Of a DNA stretch of 64,000 nucleotides, positions 50,780 to 59,069 are shown piece by piece; the first letter of the stretch is position 1, and every line of letters begins with the position of its first letter. The stretch is taken from assembly GCF_030622045.1 (NCBI RefSeq), contig NZ_CP130886.1:3919557-3983556 (forward strand). Reading direction: 5' to 3'. The stretch comes from Planctellipticum variicoloris. GTDB taxonomy: Bacteria > Planctomycetota > Planctomycetia > Planctomycetales > Planctomycetaceae. The translations under genes and the position numbers were made by a program. Below the pieces are notes generated by a model. The model had not been told where the DNA came from and did no database searches. It worked only from the letters and a program-made list of their open reading frames with translations.

Positions 50780-53227
50780 TCAGTGCGAGTCGATGATCAA
50801 CCCCATATACTGGTCCGACCGACGCGGACTCAGCGGGATCTTCGCCGCACACAATGCCGCGCCGACGGAACAGACGCCGACAGCGTCGGAATCCGAAAAG
50901 TAGGCGTCAAATTGTGAATTCCTGATCGGCACGGAATGCACCGGATCGACCGGACGCAGCCCCGTCTCGCGCCGGAATCGCATGACGCACCGCCCCTCGT
51001 TGTCCGTCAAGTAGATCGTTCTCGATCCGCCCGGCGAACTCTCAATATGGTCCCGGAGAATCCGCTCGATATCGCATTCAATCGCCACGCTCCCCAGCTT
51101 TCGCGCGGCCGTCGCGTCAAACACCGCAATCCCAGCCACGATGCAGACGCTGATCGGCTCGCCGCTCCTGCGCCCGCGATCTCCATCAGTCGGCAGTTCG
51201 CCCGGCGTCGACGGCGCACCCTTTCGCCCCGGCACGCCAATGTAAACGTCCCCGCGCGTGAGCCCGGAAATCGCCGGCAGATGCCGCGTGAAAAACGCCG
51301 TCAGATCCAGCCGCTGCAGCCCCCGCTGCGCCCCCGAATTCTCCACCCGAATCGGCTTCGGCGTCCCCTTGACCTCCGGATGACCCCAGCACGTCACCGC
51401 CGCATAATTGGGATTCGCATCCAGCAGCCCCCGATAGATCGTCTTGAGCTGGTCCGACCACGCCAGACCCGCTTCCCCCCCCGACTCCTGCAGCACCCCC
51501 GCCACCGGCGGCACCGACCCCATGAATCGCACATCGTCCGCCAGCGCATCCACCGCCGCCGACAGCTTGCGCTGCAGACTCCGGCAGTCGTCGACCGCCG
51601 CCTGCAGCTCCGCCCGCCCCGACGCCACGTGCGCCTCATACGAAATCACGCTCCCCGTCAATCCTGCCGCCACCGCCAGCGCGCACAGGATCGCCGCAGC
51701 CTGCGTCAGCCGAGGATGGCGACGAGTCCATCGGTAAAATCGCTGTCCCGCCCGCTCCCGCATCGCCGAAATCGGCTCGTCCGCCATCCAGCGCCGCAGA
51801 TCGTCGGACAACTCCGCCGCCGACGGATATCGCGCATGCCGGCCGCGCGACAGCGCCTTCAGGCAGATCGCTTCGAGCCCCGCCGGAACGTTGCGATTCA
51901 GCCGCCGCGGAGGGGTCGTCTTGCCGTCCACGATCGCGTCGAGCAACGCCGACATCCGACTCCCCGCCCCCAGCGTCTCGCTGCTCAGCTCGTGAGGCGC
52001 ATACCCCGTCAGAATCGCATACAGAATCGCCCCCAGGCCGTACACGTCCGTCTGCTCGTCAATGTCATCCACCCGGCCCGCCGCCTGCTCCGGAGCCATA
52101 TACATGGGCGTCCCCATGACCTGCCCCGCCAGCGTCGCCTCCAGTTCGTCCCGATCGTTTTCAACATCCGGCGGCGGAACGCTCGACGGATCGTCCATCC
52201 CCAGCGACCGCGCCAGACCCCAGTCGAGCACGATCACCTGACCGAAGTGGTCCAGTGCGATGTTCTGCGGCTTCAGATCCCGATGAATCACCTTGCGCGA
52301 ATGAGCGTACGCAATCGCCTGACACACGCTGACGAACGCGGTCAACAACGCATGAAACGCCAGCGGATCCTCCTGCCCCAGCTCCCGCCGCTCGTGATAC
52401 TCCCGGATCGCATCATCGAGCGTCCGGTTCCCCAGGTAGCGCATCACATAAAACAGCCGGCCGTCCTCCCCGTTCTCGCCGAACAGATACAGCGGCACAA
52501 TGCTCGGATGCTCCAGCCGACCGGTAATCTCCGCCTCCCGGCGAAAGCGGATCGTAGACCACGGATTGAGCCCCCCTTCCGCAACAATCTCCTTCACCGC
52601 CACGTACCGGTTCAGGCTCGTATCCACCGCCAGCCAGACCGTGCCCACTCCCCCCTGACCCAGCTTGCGAATCAGCCGGAATCGAGACAGAAACGACCGT
52701 TCCTCAGCCCCAGGCACGCCGCGCGGAATCCCCGACAGCCCGAAAATCTTGGCGATCTTCCCATTCGGATCGATCCGCTCCAGCAGCCACGACGTCCGCC
52801 GGGACGGACTCTGCCGGCACGCCTCCCACGAAAGATGCGCTTCGATCGACCGCAAAAACCGTCGCGTCTCCGCCTCGACCTCGGCCAGATCTTCCTCAGA
52901 GAGCGAACCCTGCCGCTGCAGAAAACTGTGCAGCGACACCTCGCCAAACGACGTCCAGTCCTTCAGCATCTGCCGCAATTGACGCTCGCTGACCAGCCGG
53001 CTCCGAATCAACAGCGCCGCAAACGCAAAATCCAGCTCCGGCTTGGAAAACGCCCCCTGCTGCGCCAGATTCAAGACCTCCGCAAACTCCCGCGAATCAA
53101 TGCCGCGAAACGCAGGTTCCGCCATCGCCAGCGTCTTGTCGGCAGTCGCATCCACAACCCCGCCCGCCGCCCGACCATTGTCGGTCGGGTCCCAATGGAC
53201 CGGTTTCTCCGCGGGGGGACTGGCCAT
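50780..53227 (-). CDS. Membrane serine/threonine kinase with extracellular sensor domain
   Basis: The ATG at 53227 has GAGG eight bases upstream; the product has 815 residues. A helical N-terminal region (1-180) precedes a Hanks-type kinase domain (about 183-480): LGQGGVGTVWLA, the Lys in VAVKEI, HRDLKPQNIALD and a DWG in place of DFG, a common planctomycete variant. One membrane helix (AAAILCALAVAAGLTGSVISY) follows near 530. The C-terminal 260 residues look like an exported Cache-type sensor (VDALADDVRFMGSV; GDVYIGVPG; ISVCIVAGIAVFD). Nothing ties it to the T6SS except proximity. It is a separate unit from the PpkA-like kinase at 19471. Confidence 0.9.
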   Translation of the reverse strand: MASPPAEKPVHWDPTDNGRAAGGVVDATADKTLAMAEPAFRGIDSREFAEVLNLAQQGAFSKPELDFAFAALLIRSRLVSERQLRQMLKDWTSFGEVSLHSFLQRQGSLSEEDLAEVEAETRRFLRSIEAHLSWEACRQSPSRRTSWLLERIDPNGKIAKIFGLSGIPRGVPGAEERSFLSRFRLIRKLGQGGVGTVWLAVDTSLNRYVAVKEIVAEGGLNPWSTIRFRREAEITGRLEHPSIVPLYLFGENGEDGRLFYVMRYLGNRTLDDAIREYHERRELGQEDPLAFHALLTAFVSVCQAIAYAHSRKVIHRDLKPQNIALDHFGQVIVLDWGLARSLGMDDPSSVPPPDVENDRDELEATLAGQVMGTPMYMAPEQAAGRVDDIDEQTDVYGLGAILYAILTGYAPHELSSETLGAGSRMSALLDAIVDGKTTPPRRLNRNVPAGLEAICLKALSRGRHARYPSAAELSDDLRRWMADEPISAMRERAGQRFYRWTRRHPRLTQAAAILCALAVAAGLTGSVISYEAHVASGRAELQAAVDDCRSLQRKLSAAVDALADDVRFMGSVPPVAGVLQESGGEAGLAWSDQLKTIYRGLLDANPNYAAVTCWGHPEVKGTPKPIRVENSGAQRGLQRLDLTAFFTRHLPAISGLTRGDVYIGVPGRKGAPSTPGELPTDGDRGRRSGEPISVCIVAGIAVFDATAARKLGSVAIECDIERILRDHIESSPGGSRTIYLTDNEGRCVMRFRRETGLRPVDPVHSVPIRNSQFDAYFSDSDAVGVCSVGAALCAAKIPLSPRRSDQYMGLIIDSH

Positions 53228-53714
53228 GTTGATCGCCTCAAAACAGCGCCGGCGACGGATCAGCCCACGGTCCTCCGCGACTGAAATCATCCCCTGCACG
53301 CGCACTGCACCAGATTCAACTTGGCTTCAAGAACGGAACGCGGCATCCCGGTTTCTACCTACAACCGGCCGACTCCAATCGTTCGCCTCCCGATTGAAAC
53401 GGCAGCAGCGATTCTGCGGGATACGCCGCCGCCGACCGCGCACGAATGAACTGGAGACATCGCGATTTGTCTTACAATGCGGCGGTCGACACCCCGGAAC
53501 CTCACGACCGCCGCGGGAAAACCAGCCCCCGTTCCCTTCCGGAGATTCTCAGCCCCCTCCGCCGCCCTCCCTTGCTCCCCCCGGCTCCGCAAGTCATTGT
53601 GCACGGCACAGCCCCCCTTCGCCGAACGCTGCGCCCACGATCCGAAACATCCGGAATCAAAACCCCCAGCCTCCTCGCAACCTCATCCCGGCCCCGCACC
53701 AGCAAAGGCGCACC
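53228..53714. other. Divergent intergenic region between kinase and ceramidase-like genes
   Basis: About 490 bases. Frames crossing it are Arg/Pro-rich and look like by-products of C-rich sequence. A TACAAT (53473-53478) on the plus strand could be a -10 element for the ceramidase-like gene, but its -35 (TGGAGA, 53452-53457) is weak and only 15 bases away, and the leader would be about 230 bases. Confidence 0.4.
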
Positions 53715-55040
53715 ATGCCCCCGCGCGGACTCCTGATCGCACTCCTCTCCCTCACCACCCTCTCCCCTGCCTTCGCCGAAGACGACCCCGCACCCGTCTT
53801 CAACGTCGGCTTCGCCAAACGCGACATCACCCCCGCCAAACCCATGCCCATGTGGGGCTACGGCGCCCGCCACGCCCTCCTCGGCGACGGCGCTCTCGAC
53901 ACCCTCTACGCCAAAGCCCTCGTCATCCACGCCGGCCCCGCCAAGCTCGCTCTCGTCGGCCTCGACCTCGGCCGCGGCCCCACCCGCGCCATGACCGATC
54001 GCATCCGCGCAGAAATCGCCGCCAGGGCCGGCATCGAACACGTCCTCATGGTCGGCAGCCACACCCATCACGGCCCCTGCATCGAGCTCCTCGATCGCCC
54101 CGGCTACGGCAAAGGAACCTTCGACGACGCCGTCGCCTACAACCGGCAACTCCCCGAACTGCTGATCGCCGCCATCCTCGAAGCCGACAAAAACGCCCGC
54201 CCCGCCCGATTGGCAATCGCCTCCAAAGACGTCCCCTTCAACCGCAACCGCCAGACCAAGCGCGAACCCAAAACCACCGATCCCATGCTGGCCGTCATGC
54301 GCTTCGACGACGCCGCCGGCCAGCCGATCGCCATCCTGGTCAACTTCGCCGCCCACCCGGTCATGACCGACGGCGCGACCCTAAAATTCTCCGCCGACTT
54401 CCCCGGCTACCTGCAGCAGAAGGTCGAAGCCGACCTGGCCACCAACTGCCTCTTCCTGCAGGGAGCCGCCGGCGATCTCAGCCCCAATTCACCAGAAGGC
54501 ATCCGCGGCCCCCAAGCCTTCGGCGAGCTCCTCGCCCAGCACGTCGTCGAACTGGCGAAGGGGGCCGAGACGAAGGTCCCCGCCAAACCCTCCGTCAAAG
54601 GGAAGGTCGACCGCTATCTGTTCCCGTCGCGGATCGACTTCACCAACCCGGTCGTCACGGCGGGCTACAGCGTCGCCTTCTTCCCCGAACTGATCCAGTG
54701 CTTCGTGCTGGAGATGGACCAGGGCGTGACCGCGGAATCCAACACCATCCTGCTCAACGGCGAGATCGGTCTGGTCGGCGGTTCGGGCGAGTTCTTCAGC
54801 AGCCACAGCCGCCGGCTGAAGGAACGCTCCCACGTCGGCCCGACCCTCTTCTTCGGCTACTGCAACGACCACAACATGTATTTTCCGACGATCGAAGCCA
54901 TCGCCGAAGGAGGCTACGGCGCCGACCCGCCCGTCTCCCCCGCCGCCATCGGCGCCGGCGAAGCGATCCTGAACCGCGCCCTGATCAACCTCTACGAGCT
55001 CTCCGGCACAATCCACCCGGAAGCCCCCCGCGTGAAGTAG
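53715..55040 (+). CDS. Secreted neutral/alkaline ceramidase-like protein
   Basis: The ATG at 53715 gives 441 residues with a signal peptide (GLLIALLSLTTLSPAFA). The sequence matches the N-terminal catalytic domain of neutral/alkaline non-lysosomal ceramidases: NVGFAKRDITPAKPM at the start, the metal-site motif GSHTHHGP (about 112-119), FAAHPVMTD and GAAGDLSPN. Full-length ceramidases have about 650-700 residues with an extra C-terminal domain; this is the shorter form frequent in planctomycetes, whose substrate is unproven. A hairpin directly after the stop is a likely terminator. It is probably monocistronic. Confidence 0.85.
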   Translation: MPPRGLLIALLSLTTLSPAFAEDDPAPVFNVGFAKRDITPAKPMPMWGYGARHALLGDGALDTLYAKALVIHAGPAKLALVGLDLGRGPTRAMTDRIRAEIAARAGIEHVLMVGSHTHHGPCIELLDRPGYGKGTFDDAVAYNRQLPELLIAAILEADKNARPARLAIASKDVPFNRNRQTKREPKTTDPMLAVMRFDDAAGQPIAILVNFAAHPVMTDGATLKFSADFPGYLQQKVEADLATNCLFLQGAAGDLSPNSPEGIRGPQAFGELLAQHVVELAKGAETKVPAKPSVKGKVDRYLFPSRIDFTNPVVTAGYSVAFFPELIQCFVLEMDQGVTAESNTILLNGEIGLVGGSGEFFSSHSRRLKERSHVGPTLFFGYCNDHNMYFPTIEAIAEGGYGADPPVSPAAIGAGEAILNRALINLYELSGTIHPEAPRVK

Positions 55041-55058
55041 GGCCGGGCGCTCCCGGCC
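55041..55058 (+). terminator. Hairpin after the ceramidase-like gene
   Basis: GGCCGGG and CCCGGCC pair perfectly over 7 bases around a CGCT loop, starting at the base after the TAG stop. No T-run follows. The remaining bases to 55296 are intergenic; I see only C-rich sequence in them. Confidence 0.5.
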
Positions 55059-55296
55059 GCCTTCCCCTCCCCCCGGAGCCGGAAGCGTCAGCGCCCGGAG
55101 TCTGCCCCACGCTCACGCCACAACCACAATGGCTCCCCAACCCGGGTGGCACGCCCAGAGTCCGCGATGGGCGTGGTCTTCCGCGACTGGTTGACAGCGC
55201 GGCCCCGGTCGATCGTCTTCGATCTACCGGGGCGGCGCAGCCGTGGGAAGCTTGTCGCGCGACGACTCTATCAACAACTTGGCCGGCACATAGTAC

Positions 55297-56976
55297 TTAC
55301 CCAAGCGCCTTCCCGATGACCCTGAACATAGGGGCAAATCCGCGTAGGTCTTCAATCGCAATTGATCGATCGCTCTTGAACTCGGCAAGGATCTTCTGCT
55401 TTAGAGCACTCTTTGCCGACTTGCGATCCCGCGACTCCTGAGCACTCAACTGCATCACAAGGTCCGTGTTCTGGCCATGGACTTTCGAGAGAACTCGCTC
55501 CGGGATCAGTCCCTCGATGCACTGTTTGCCCGATCGGTCAACCCCGACAGCAACGAAATGAGTCCCTTCTTCAAGTCCGATCTGTTGCATGACGCGCTCA
55601 AGTTCCGGCTTCGCGTCAAGATCAAATGTAACGAGCACCCGCTTAAACTTCTCGATAATAAACTTCAGCAATATCGTATTCTTAAGAGCATCTTTGCCTT
55701 CGTAAGGAACGATATCTAACCCGTCCGGCAAGACAAACCCCTCGAATTCAAGCGAGTGAATGTGCTCAAGATACTTTCGATCGATATCTCCCTCAACCAA
55801 AAGAACACGCTGCTTAGAACTGTGCAATACACCACGCCACGGATCAAACTCAGCGTTATCGAGCCCAAGGATCTCACTAAACGGCTCCATCCAGGTCTCT
55901 TCGCTCACCGCAACGACTTCCGTCTCCTTAGCTCGCCCGCGGGTCAGCTTTCGATTCAAAAGAACATTCGATGCAATACTGTCTTGGCATAGCATGTACG
56001 GACTGTGCGTAGTCACAATCGTCTGGATTCTCAGTTCATTGGCCAAGTCCATCAGCACCCGCCCAAACTCTGCTTGTGCGGACGGATGGAGAAAACTCTC
56101 GGGCTCCTCAATGATTATGATCGGCGTAATCTTGTTTTCATCATCTTTAGAGCGGATTCGATTTGCTTGAAGGATCGACATCATGATGTGAGTGCGATTC
56201 TTAGTGCCGCTACCCCAGTCGTTGAGAGGAACATCAACGTTCTTGTCCCGCAGATTGATAGAGAATGGAAGCGTCCCGGAGAAAGCGCCATCTGGTATTG
56301 TAAAGTCTACTTCGTACTTGTCTTCCAAGTGTCCGAGAAGCGCCGATAGCTCCGCGCGATGACCTTTGGATATTTGCTTAATCTTGCTCTGAACGCGGCG
56401 CTGTTCGTTGGCGATCTGTTTCATTTCGTCTGGAGAGAACATTAGTTCTTGGACGTGTCGTCCCCGGGATCCGTAAATTGTGAATCCGCGATCTGCCGAG
56501 TCGTGCATAAATGCTAGATTTGAGGATGTCAGCTTTTGCAAGATTTCTTTTGACGCAAAGCTTGATTGTTCACGTCCGTCAATCCAAGCTGTGCAGGCGA
56601 CGTCGTCGCTGGGCTGGTATGAAAGCAAGAGCCGAAGGTGGCTAGTGCTTCCGGGGAGAGGTTGTTCGTTGAATTTTTCCAGAAACAGGAAAAGACCTGG
56701 ATCGTCGGAACGATCGACCGAAATGACGTAGTCGAAGGAGATATCAGGCGTACCTGATACCCACTGGGTCTTGTCGTCGCGGTAGGTTACCTCACTGTCT
56801 CGCCGGAAAAACACAATTTCTCGCATGTTGTCTTTAAATGTGTTGCGGATTGCACGTATCAGCGTGGTCTTTCCTGCGTTATTCTGTCCAGAGATGGCCG
56901 TGTAGAACCCGCGAAAGGTAACGCTGACGTCCTGCAGGGTGCGATAGTTGCTTACGGCGACGTTTTCGAGTTTCAC
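55297..56976 (-). CDS. OLD-family ATPase with TOPRIM nuclease domain
   Basis: The 559-residue protein has an ABC-type ATPase domain: Walker A SGQNNAGKTTL (GQNNAGKT at 30-37), a signature-like DWGSGTKNRTH, Walker B IIIIEEPESFLHP (about 295-307) and the switch His in TTHSP. A TOPRIM domain (about 390-490) has the acidic LLVEGDIDRKYLE and VTFDLDAKPE. This is the OLD nuclease layout, also seen in anti-phage systems such as Gabija GajA. No UvrD-like helicase (GajB) gene is adjacent, so it looks like a stand-alone OLD. Its base composition is visibly more AT-rich than its neighbours, which suggests transfer. A truncated restriction-type remnant follows at 57081. Confidence 0.92.
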   Translation of the reverse strand: MKLENVAVSNYRTLQDVSVTFRGFYTAISGQNNAGKTTLIRAIRNTFKDNMREIVFFRRDSEVTYRDDKTQWVSGTPDISFDYVISVDRSDDPGLFLFLEKFNEQPLPGSTSHLRLLLSYQPSDDVACTAWIDGREQSSFASKEILQKLTSSNLAFMHDSADRGFTIYGSRGRHVQELMFSPDEMKQIANEQRRVQSKIKQISKGHRAELSALLGHLEDKYEVDFTIPDGAFSGTLPFSINLRDKNVDVPLNDWGSGTKNRTHIMMSILQANRIRSKDDENKITPIIIIEEPESFLHPSAQAEFGRVLMDLANELRIQTIVTTHSPYMLCQDSIASNVLLNRKLTRGRAKETEVVAVSEETWMEPFSEILGLDNAEFDPWRGVLHSSKQRVLLVEGDIDRKYLEHIHSLEFEGFVLPDGLDIVPYEGKDALKNTILLKFIIEKFKRVLVTFDLDAKPELERVMQQIGLEEGTHFVAVGVDRSGKQCIEGLIPERVLSKVHGQNTDLVMQLSAQESRDRKSAKSALKQKILAEFKSDRSIAIEDLRGFAPMFRVIGKALG

Positions 56977-57080
56977 GCGATGTCCTTGCGAATGAGTAAG
57001 AGGTCATGTGTGAATAATACGGTGTGGCTTGTGCGGATTACGTACGCAATGTTAGCGGTGTATACGTCTTTGCGTTTCCG

Positions 57081-57332
57081 TCATGTCGTTACGGCCGGCC
57101 GCCACTTTTCGTCGGATTGCCGAGTTTTACCGGTCGTCACCGACTGTCCAATCTCCTCCCTCTTCGCCGGCACCCGCGCCAACTTATTCGTCTCCTTCCG
57201 AATCCGCTGCTGCGCCACCGTCACCGTATCCGCCTCGGACACGTCCCGCGCCTTGATATCCGCCACAACCCCCTGATACCCCTTCAGCGTCCCGGCGAAC
57301 CGCTCGACGACCTTCTTCGGAATCTTCAGCAT
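57081..57332 (-). pseudogene. Truncated N-terminus of a type I restriction R-subunit-like nuclease
   Basis: The first 45 or so residues (IPKKVVERF, then a YQGVVADIKARDVSEADTVTV segment) match the conserved opening of HsdR-N-like proteins, where family members read close to RDVNEADTVTIV and continue into LADVFGYDKYxEVTSE and a nuclease core. Here the match stops at AQQRI and the remaining 35 residues are unrelated. The core is missing, so I call it a remnant. It lies just upstream of the OLD ATPase on the same strand, in the same AT-richer patch. Confidence 0.55.
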
Positions 57333-57421
57333 TCAGCATCTCCCCGTTCACACCCCGTGGCCCGTTCACCGGAACACCGTACCACTGTGTCGAACCCCTC
57401 GCCAGCCCTCATCTCGGGTGC

Positions 57422-57446
57422 CACTGGTGGCCTTCGGCCACCAGTG
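57422..57446. repeat. 11-bp perfect hairpin, CACTGGTGGC family, copy 1
   Basis: CACTGGTGGCC (57422-57432) and GGCCACCAGTG (57436-57446) pair completely around a TTC loop. Related, more degenerate hairpins lie at 58559-58586 and 58921-58941. They look like a short dispersed palindrome family in this intergenic zone. Confidence 0.65.
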
Positions 57447-57524
57447 CTCTTCTCGCTGCTCCACCTCCACGACGCCCCCCCGCTGTCACCCCACAGCGCT
57501 CCCTGAACCACTTCACGAAAATCC

Positions 57525-57553
57525 TTGCCACCGCCCCGGAACCCCTCTACGAT
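57525..57553 (+). promoter_or_regulatory. Sigma-70-like promoter of the secreted unknown protein
   Basis: TTGCCA (57525-57530) and TACGAT (57548-57553) are separated by exactly 17 bases. The implied transcript start is near 57560, about 36 bases before the ATG at 57596. Four of six bases match each consensus box. Confidence 0.5.
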
Positions 57554-57595
57554 GCAGTCGCCATGTCTGCAGAAACCATCCGCGAAGGCCGCACC

Positions 57596-58462
57596 ATGCA
57601 CGCGCTTCGGCTCCTCCTCAGCCTCTCGGCGTACGCCGCATTCGCCCTGCCCCTCTGCCCGGCGCAGGAACCCGCTGAGAAGCCGCCCGCCCAGGAGAAA
57701 ACCTCGCCGGCCGACAACGAACTCGCCGAACAACGGCTCAAGTTCATGAAAGAAGCCCTCGGTCGGTACGAGCTTCGGCTCGGCCCCGATCGGACTCCCG
57801 CAAAACTGCTGGCCACGCCGCTGCTGCGCTGGTCGAATCCCGTGAGCGGCGTCCAGGACGGACTCGTCGGGCTCTACACGACCGGAGGGCGTCCGACCGC
57901 GGTGGTGCAGTTCGCCTTCCACCATCAGCAGTTTCAAGTCCACGAATTCTACGCCGTGACCCCGGTCGAATTCGAAATGCTGCGCGGCACGCAAAGCATC
58001 TGGAAACCCGCCAAAGCCATTTTCGCTTTCCAGGATCTCAAAGACGGACCACCTCCGGCCAAGTCGACGAACCTCCGGCTGACGCAGATGCGGCAGATCG
58101 CCGCCGAGTTCACCGTCACCGACGAATTCGGCTGGGACAAGCCGGAAACGCAAATCCTCCGCCTCATGCCCCAGCCCCTGCATCGCTATACGGACGAAGC
58201 GGCCGGCGTGGTCGAGGGCGCCCTCTTCTCGTTCGCAATGGGCACCAACCCCGAAGCCGTCCTGCTGCTGGAACTGGTCCAGAACGGCGACGCCCTCAAA
58301 TGGCAGTTCGGCTTCGCCCCCATGACCATCTACGAACTGAAGGCCACTCGCAAAGACGAGAAAGTCTGGTCGATTGGAGAACGCAAAATCTTCAACTCCT
58401 ACGACACCCCCTTCCGCGTCGGCCCCTACCCGCCAGAACCGGATGAAGTCATTCCCAAGTAG
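57596..58462 (+). CDS. Secreted protein of unknown function, 288 aa
   Basis: I start at the ATG at 57596, which opens a signal peptide (LRLLLSLSAYAAFALPLCPAQE) and has GAAGG about seven bases upstream; an in-frame ATG at 57563 would put 11 charged residues before it. The mature part has a Pro/Glu-rich segment and then a soluble mixed fold with WSNPVSGVQDGLVGLYTTGGRP, FHHQQFQVHEFYAVTP and ALLFSF-like strands. I recognise no named family. It reads like a planctomycete-specific periplasmic protein. A 17-base-spaced promoter lies just upstream. Probably monocistronic. Confidence 0.75.
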   Translation: MHALRLLLSLSAYAAFALPLCPAQEPAEKPPAQEKTSPADNELAEQRLKFMKEALGRYELRLGPDRTPAKLLATPLLRWSNPVSGVQDGLVGLYTTGGRPTAVVQFAFHHQQFQVHEFYAVTPVEFEMLRGTQSIWKPAKAIFAFQDLKDGPPPAKSTNLRLTQMRQIAAEFTVTDEFGWDKPETQILRLMPQPLHRYTDEAAGVVEGALFSFAMGTNPEAVLLLELVQNGDALKWQFGFAPMTIYELKATRKDEKVWSIGERKIFNSYDTPFRVGPYPPEPDEVIPK

Positions 58463-58558
58463 GTCCAGGCGCGCCCGGCCGCCCTGGAACGCAGGATCAA
58501 GATCTCACGCAAAGGTGCAGAGGTCGGAGGAGTTCGCAGAGAAGAGAGATTTCGGGTG

Positions 58559-58586
58559 GTGCTGGTGACCTTCAGCCACCAGTGCA
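58559..58586. repeat. CACTGGTGGC-family hairpin, copy 2
   Basis: CTGGTG (58562-58567) pairs with CACCAG (58577-58582), extended by weaker pairs on both sides. It is a diverged relative of the perfect hairpin at 57422-57446. Confidence 0.5.
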
Positions 58587-58810
58587 CTTCGTCCGAGCGT
58601 CGAAAATCCTTCCGTCCGCCCCGAACTCTCATTGCTGCGAATGGTTGCCCCCAACGGGGTCACAGAAGGTAGCCAGTGGTTGAGCGAAGCGACACCCCTG
58701 GAACGGAGCGTCCTTGCACCCTCCTCCGCAACTTCGATCGGGTCGCACGTCCGACGCCACTCCGATATCTCTACGACCCCGTCAGGGGGCGAACCCGCTT
58801 CCCCCACATT

Positions 58811-58909
58811 CTTCCCATTTTGCACTTTGCATTTTTCACTTCCCATTTTGCACGGGATCTCAACGCCGCCGAACGGGGCATCCACGTCAATCCCATCTCT
58901 GAGTCGGCA
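58811..58909 (+). repeat. 99-bp dispersed repeat, copy 1
   Basis: Starts CTTCCCATTTTGCACTTTGC and ends GAGTCGGCA, matching 61510-61608 in the same orientation and at the same length. Shared blocks are TTTGCATTTTTCA, ATTTTGCA, AACGCCGCCGAA and CCCATCTC. It does not look coding. Confidence 0.7.
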
Positions 58910-58920
58910 GCCGCACCGCG

Positions 58921-58941
58921 TGTGGCGGTCAGCCGCCAGTG
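58921..58941. repeat. CACTGGTGGC-family hairpin, copy 3
   Basis: TGGCGG (58923-58928) pairs with CCGCCA (58933-58938) around a TCAG loop, about ten bases after the 99-bp repeat. It is a C-for-T variant of the family seen at 57422 and 58559. Confidence 0.5.
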
Positions 58942-59069
58942 CATTCGGAGATGAAACCGGATTCGCCAACTGACCCCCACTGCAAATCAAAGCCCACGCC
59001 CTTCGAAGCCCCAGGGACGTGCCCCCCTCCTCTTCCTCTTCTTCCTCACTATCCACCAGCCACTAATCA

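Larger units (their letters stand above)
58463..59069. other. Repeat-rich intergenic region
   Basis: About 600 bases between the secreted unknown protein and the oxidoreductase stop. No frame looks coding. It holds two degenerate CACTGGTGGC-type hairpins (58559-58586 and 58921-58941) and one copy of the 99-bp repeat. At 59046-59083 there is a low-complexity stretch of CCAC/ACTA words similar to one at 61638-61667. Confidence 0.6.

Noticed and set aside
50936-53284. A 782-codon plus-strand frame rich in Arg and His
   Set aside because: Antisense to the sensor kinase, whose kinase motifs are clear.
53477-55441. A 654-codon Arg/Pro-rich plus-strand frame
   Set aside because: Same strand as the ceramidase-like gene but in another frame, and extremely Arg-rich. 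The ceramidase motifs decide the frame.
55297-56976. Gabija system
   Set aside because: The ATPase-TOPRIM layout fits GajA, but no UvrD-like GajB gene is adjacent on either side, so only a stand-alone OLD call is supported.
57326-58183. A 285-codon minus-strand frame
   Set aside because: Antisense to the secreted 288-aa protein, which has a signal peptide, ribosome site and promoter.
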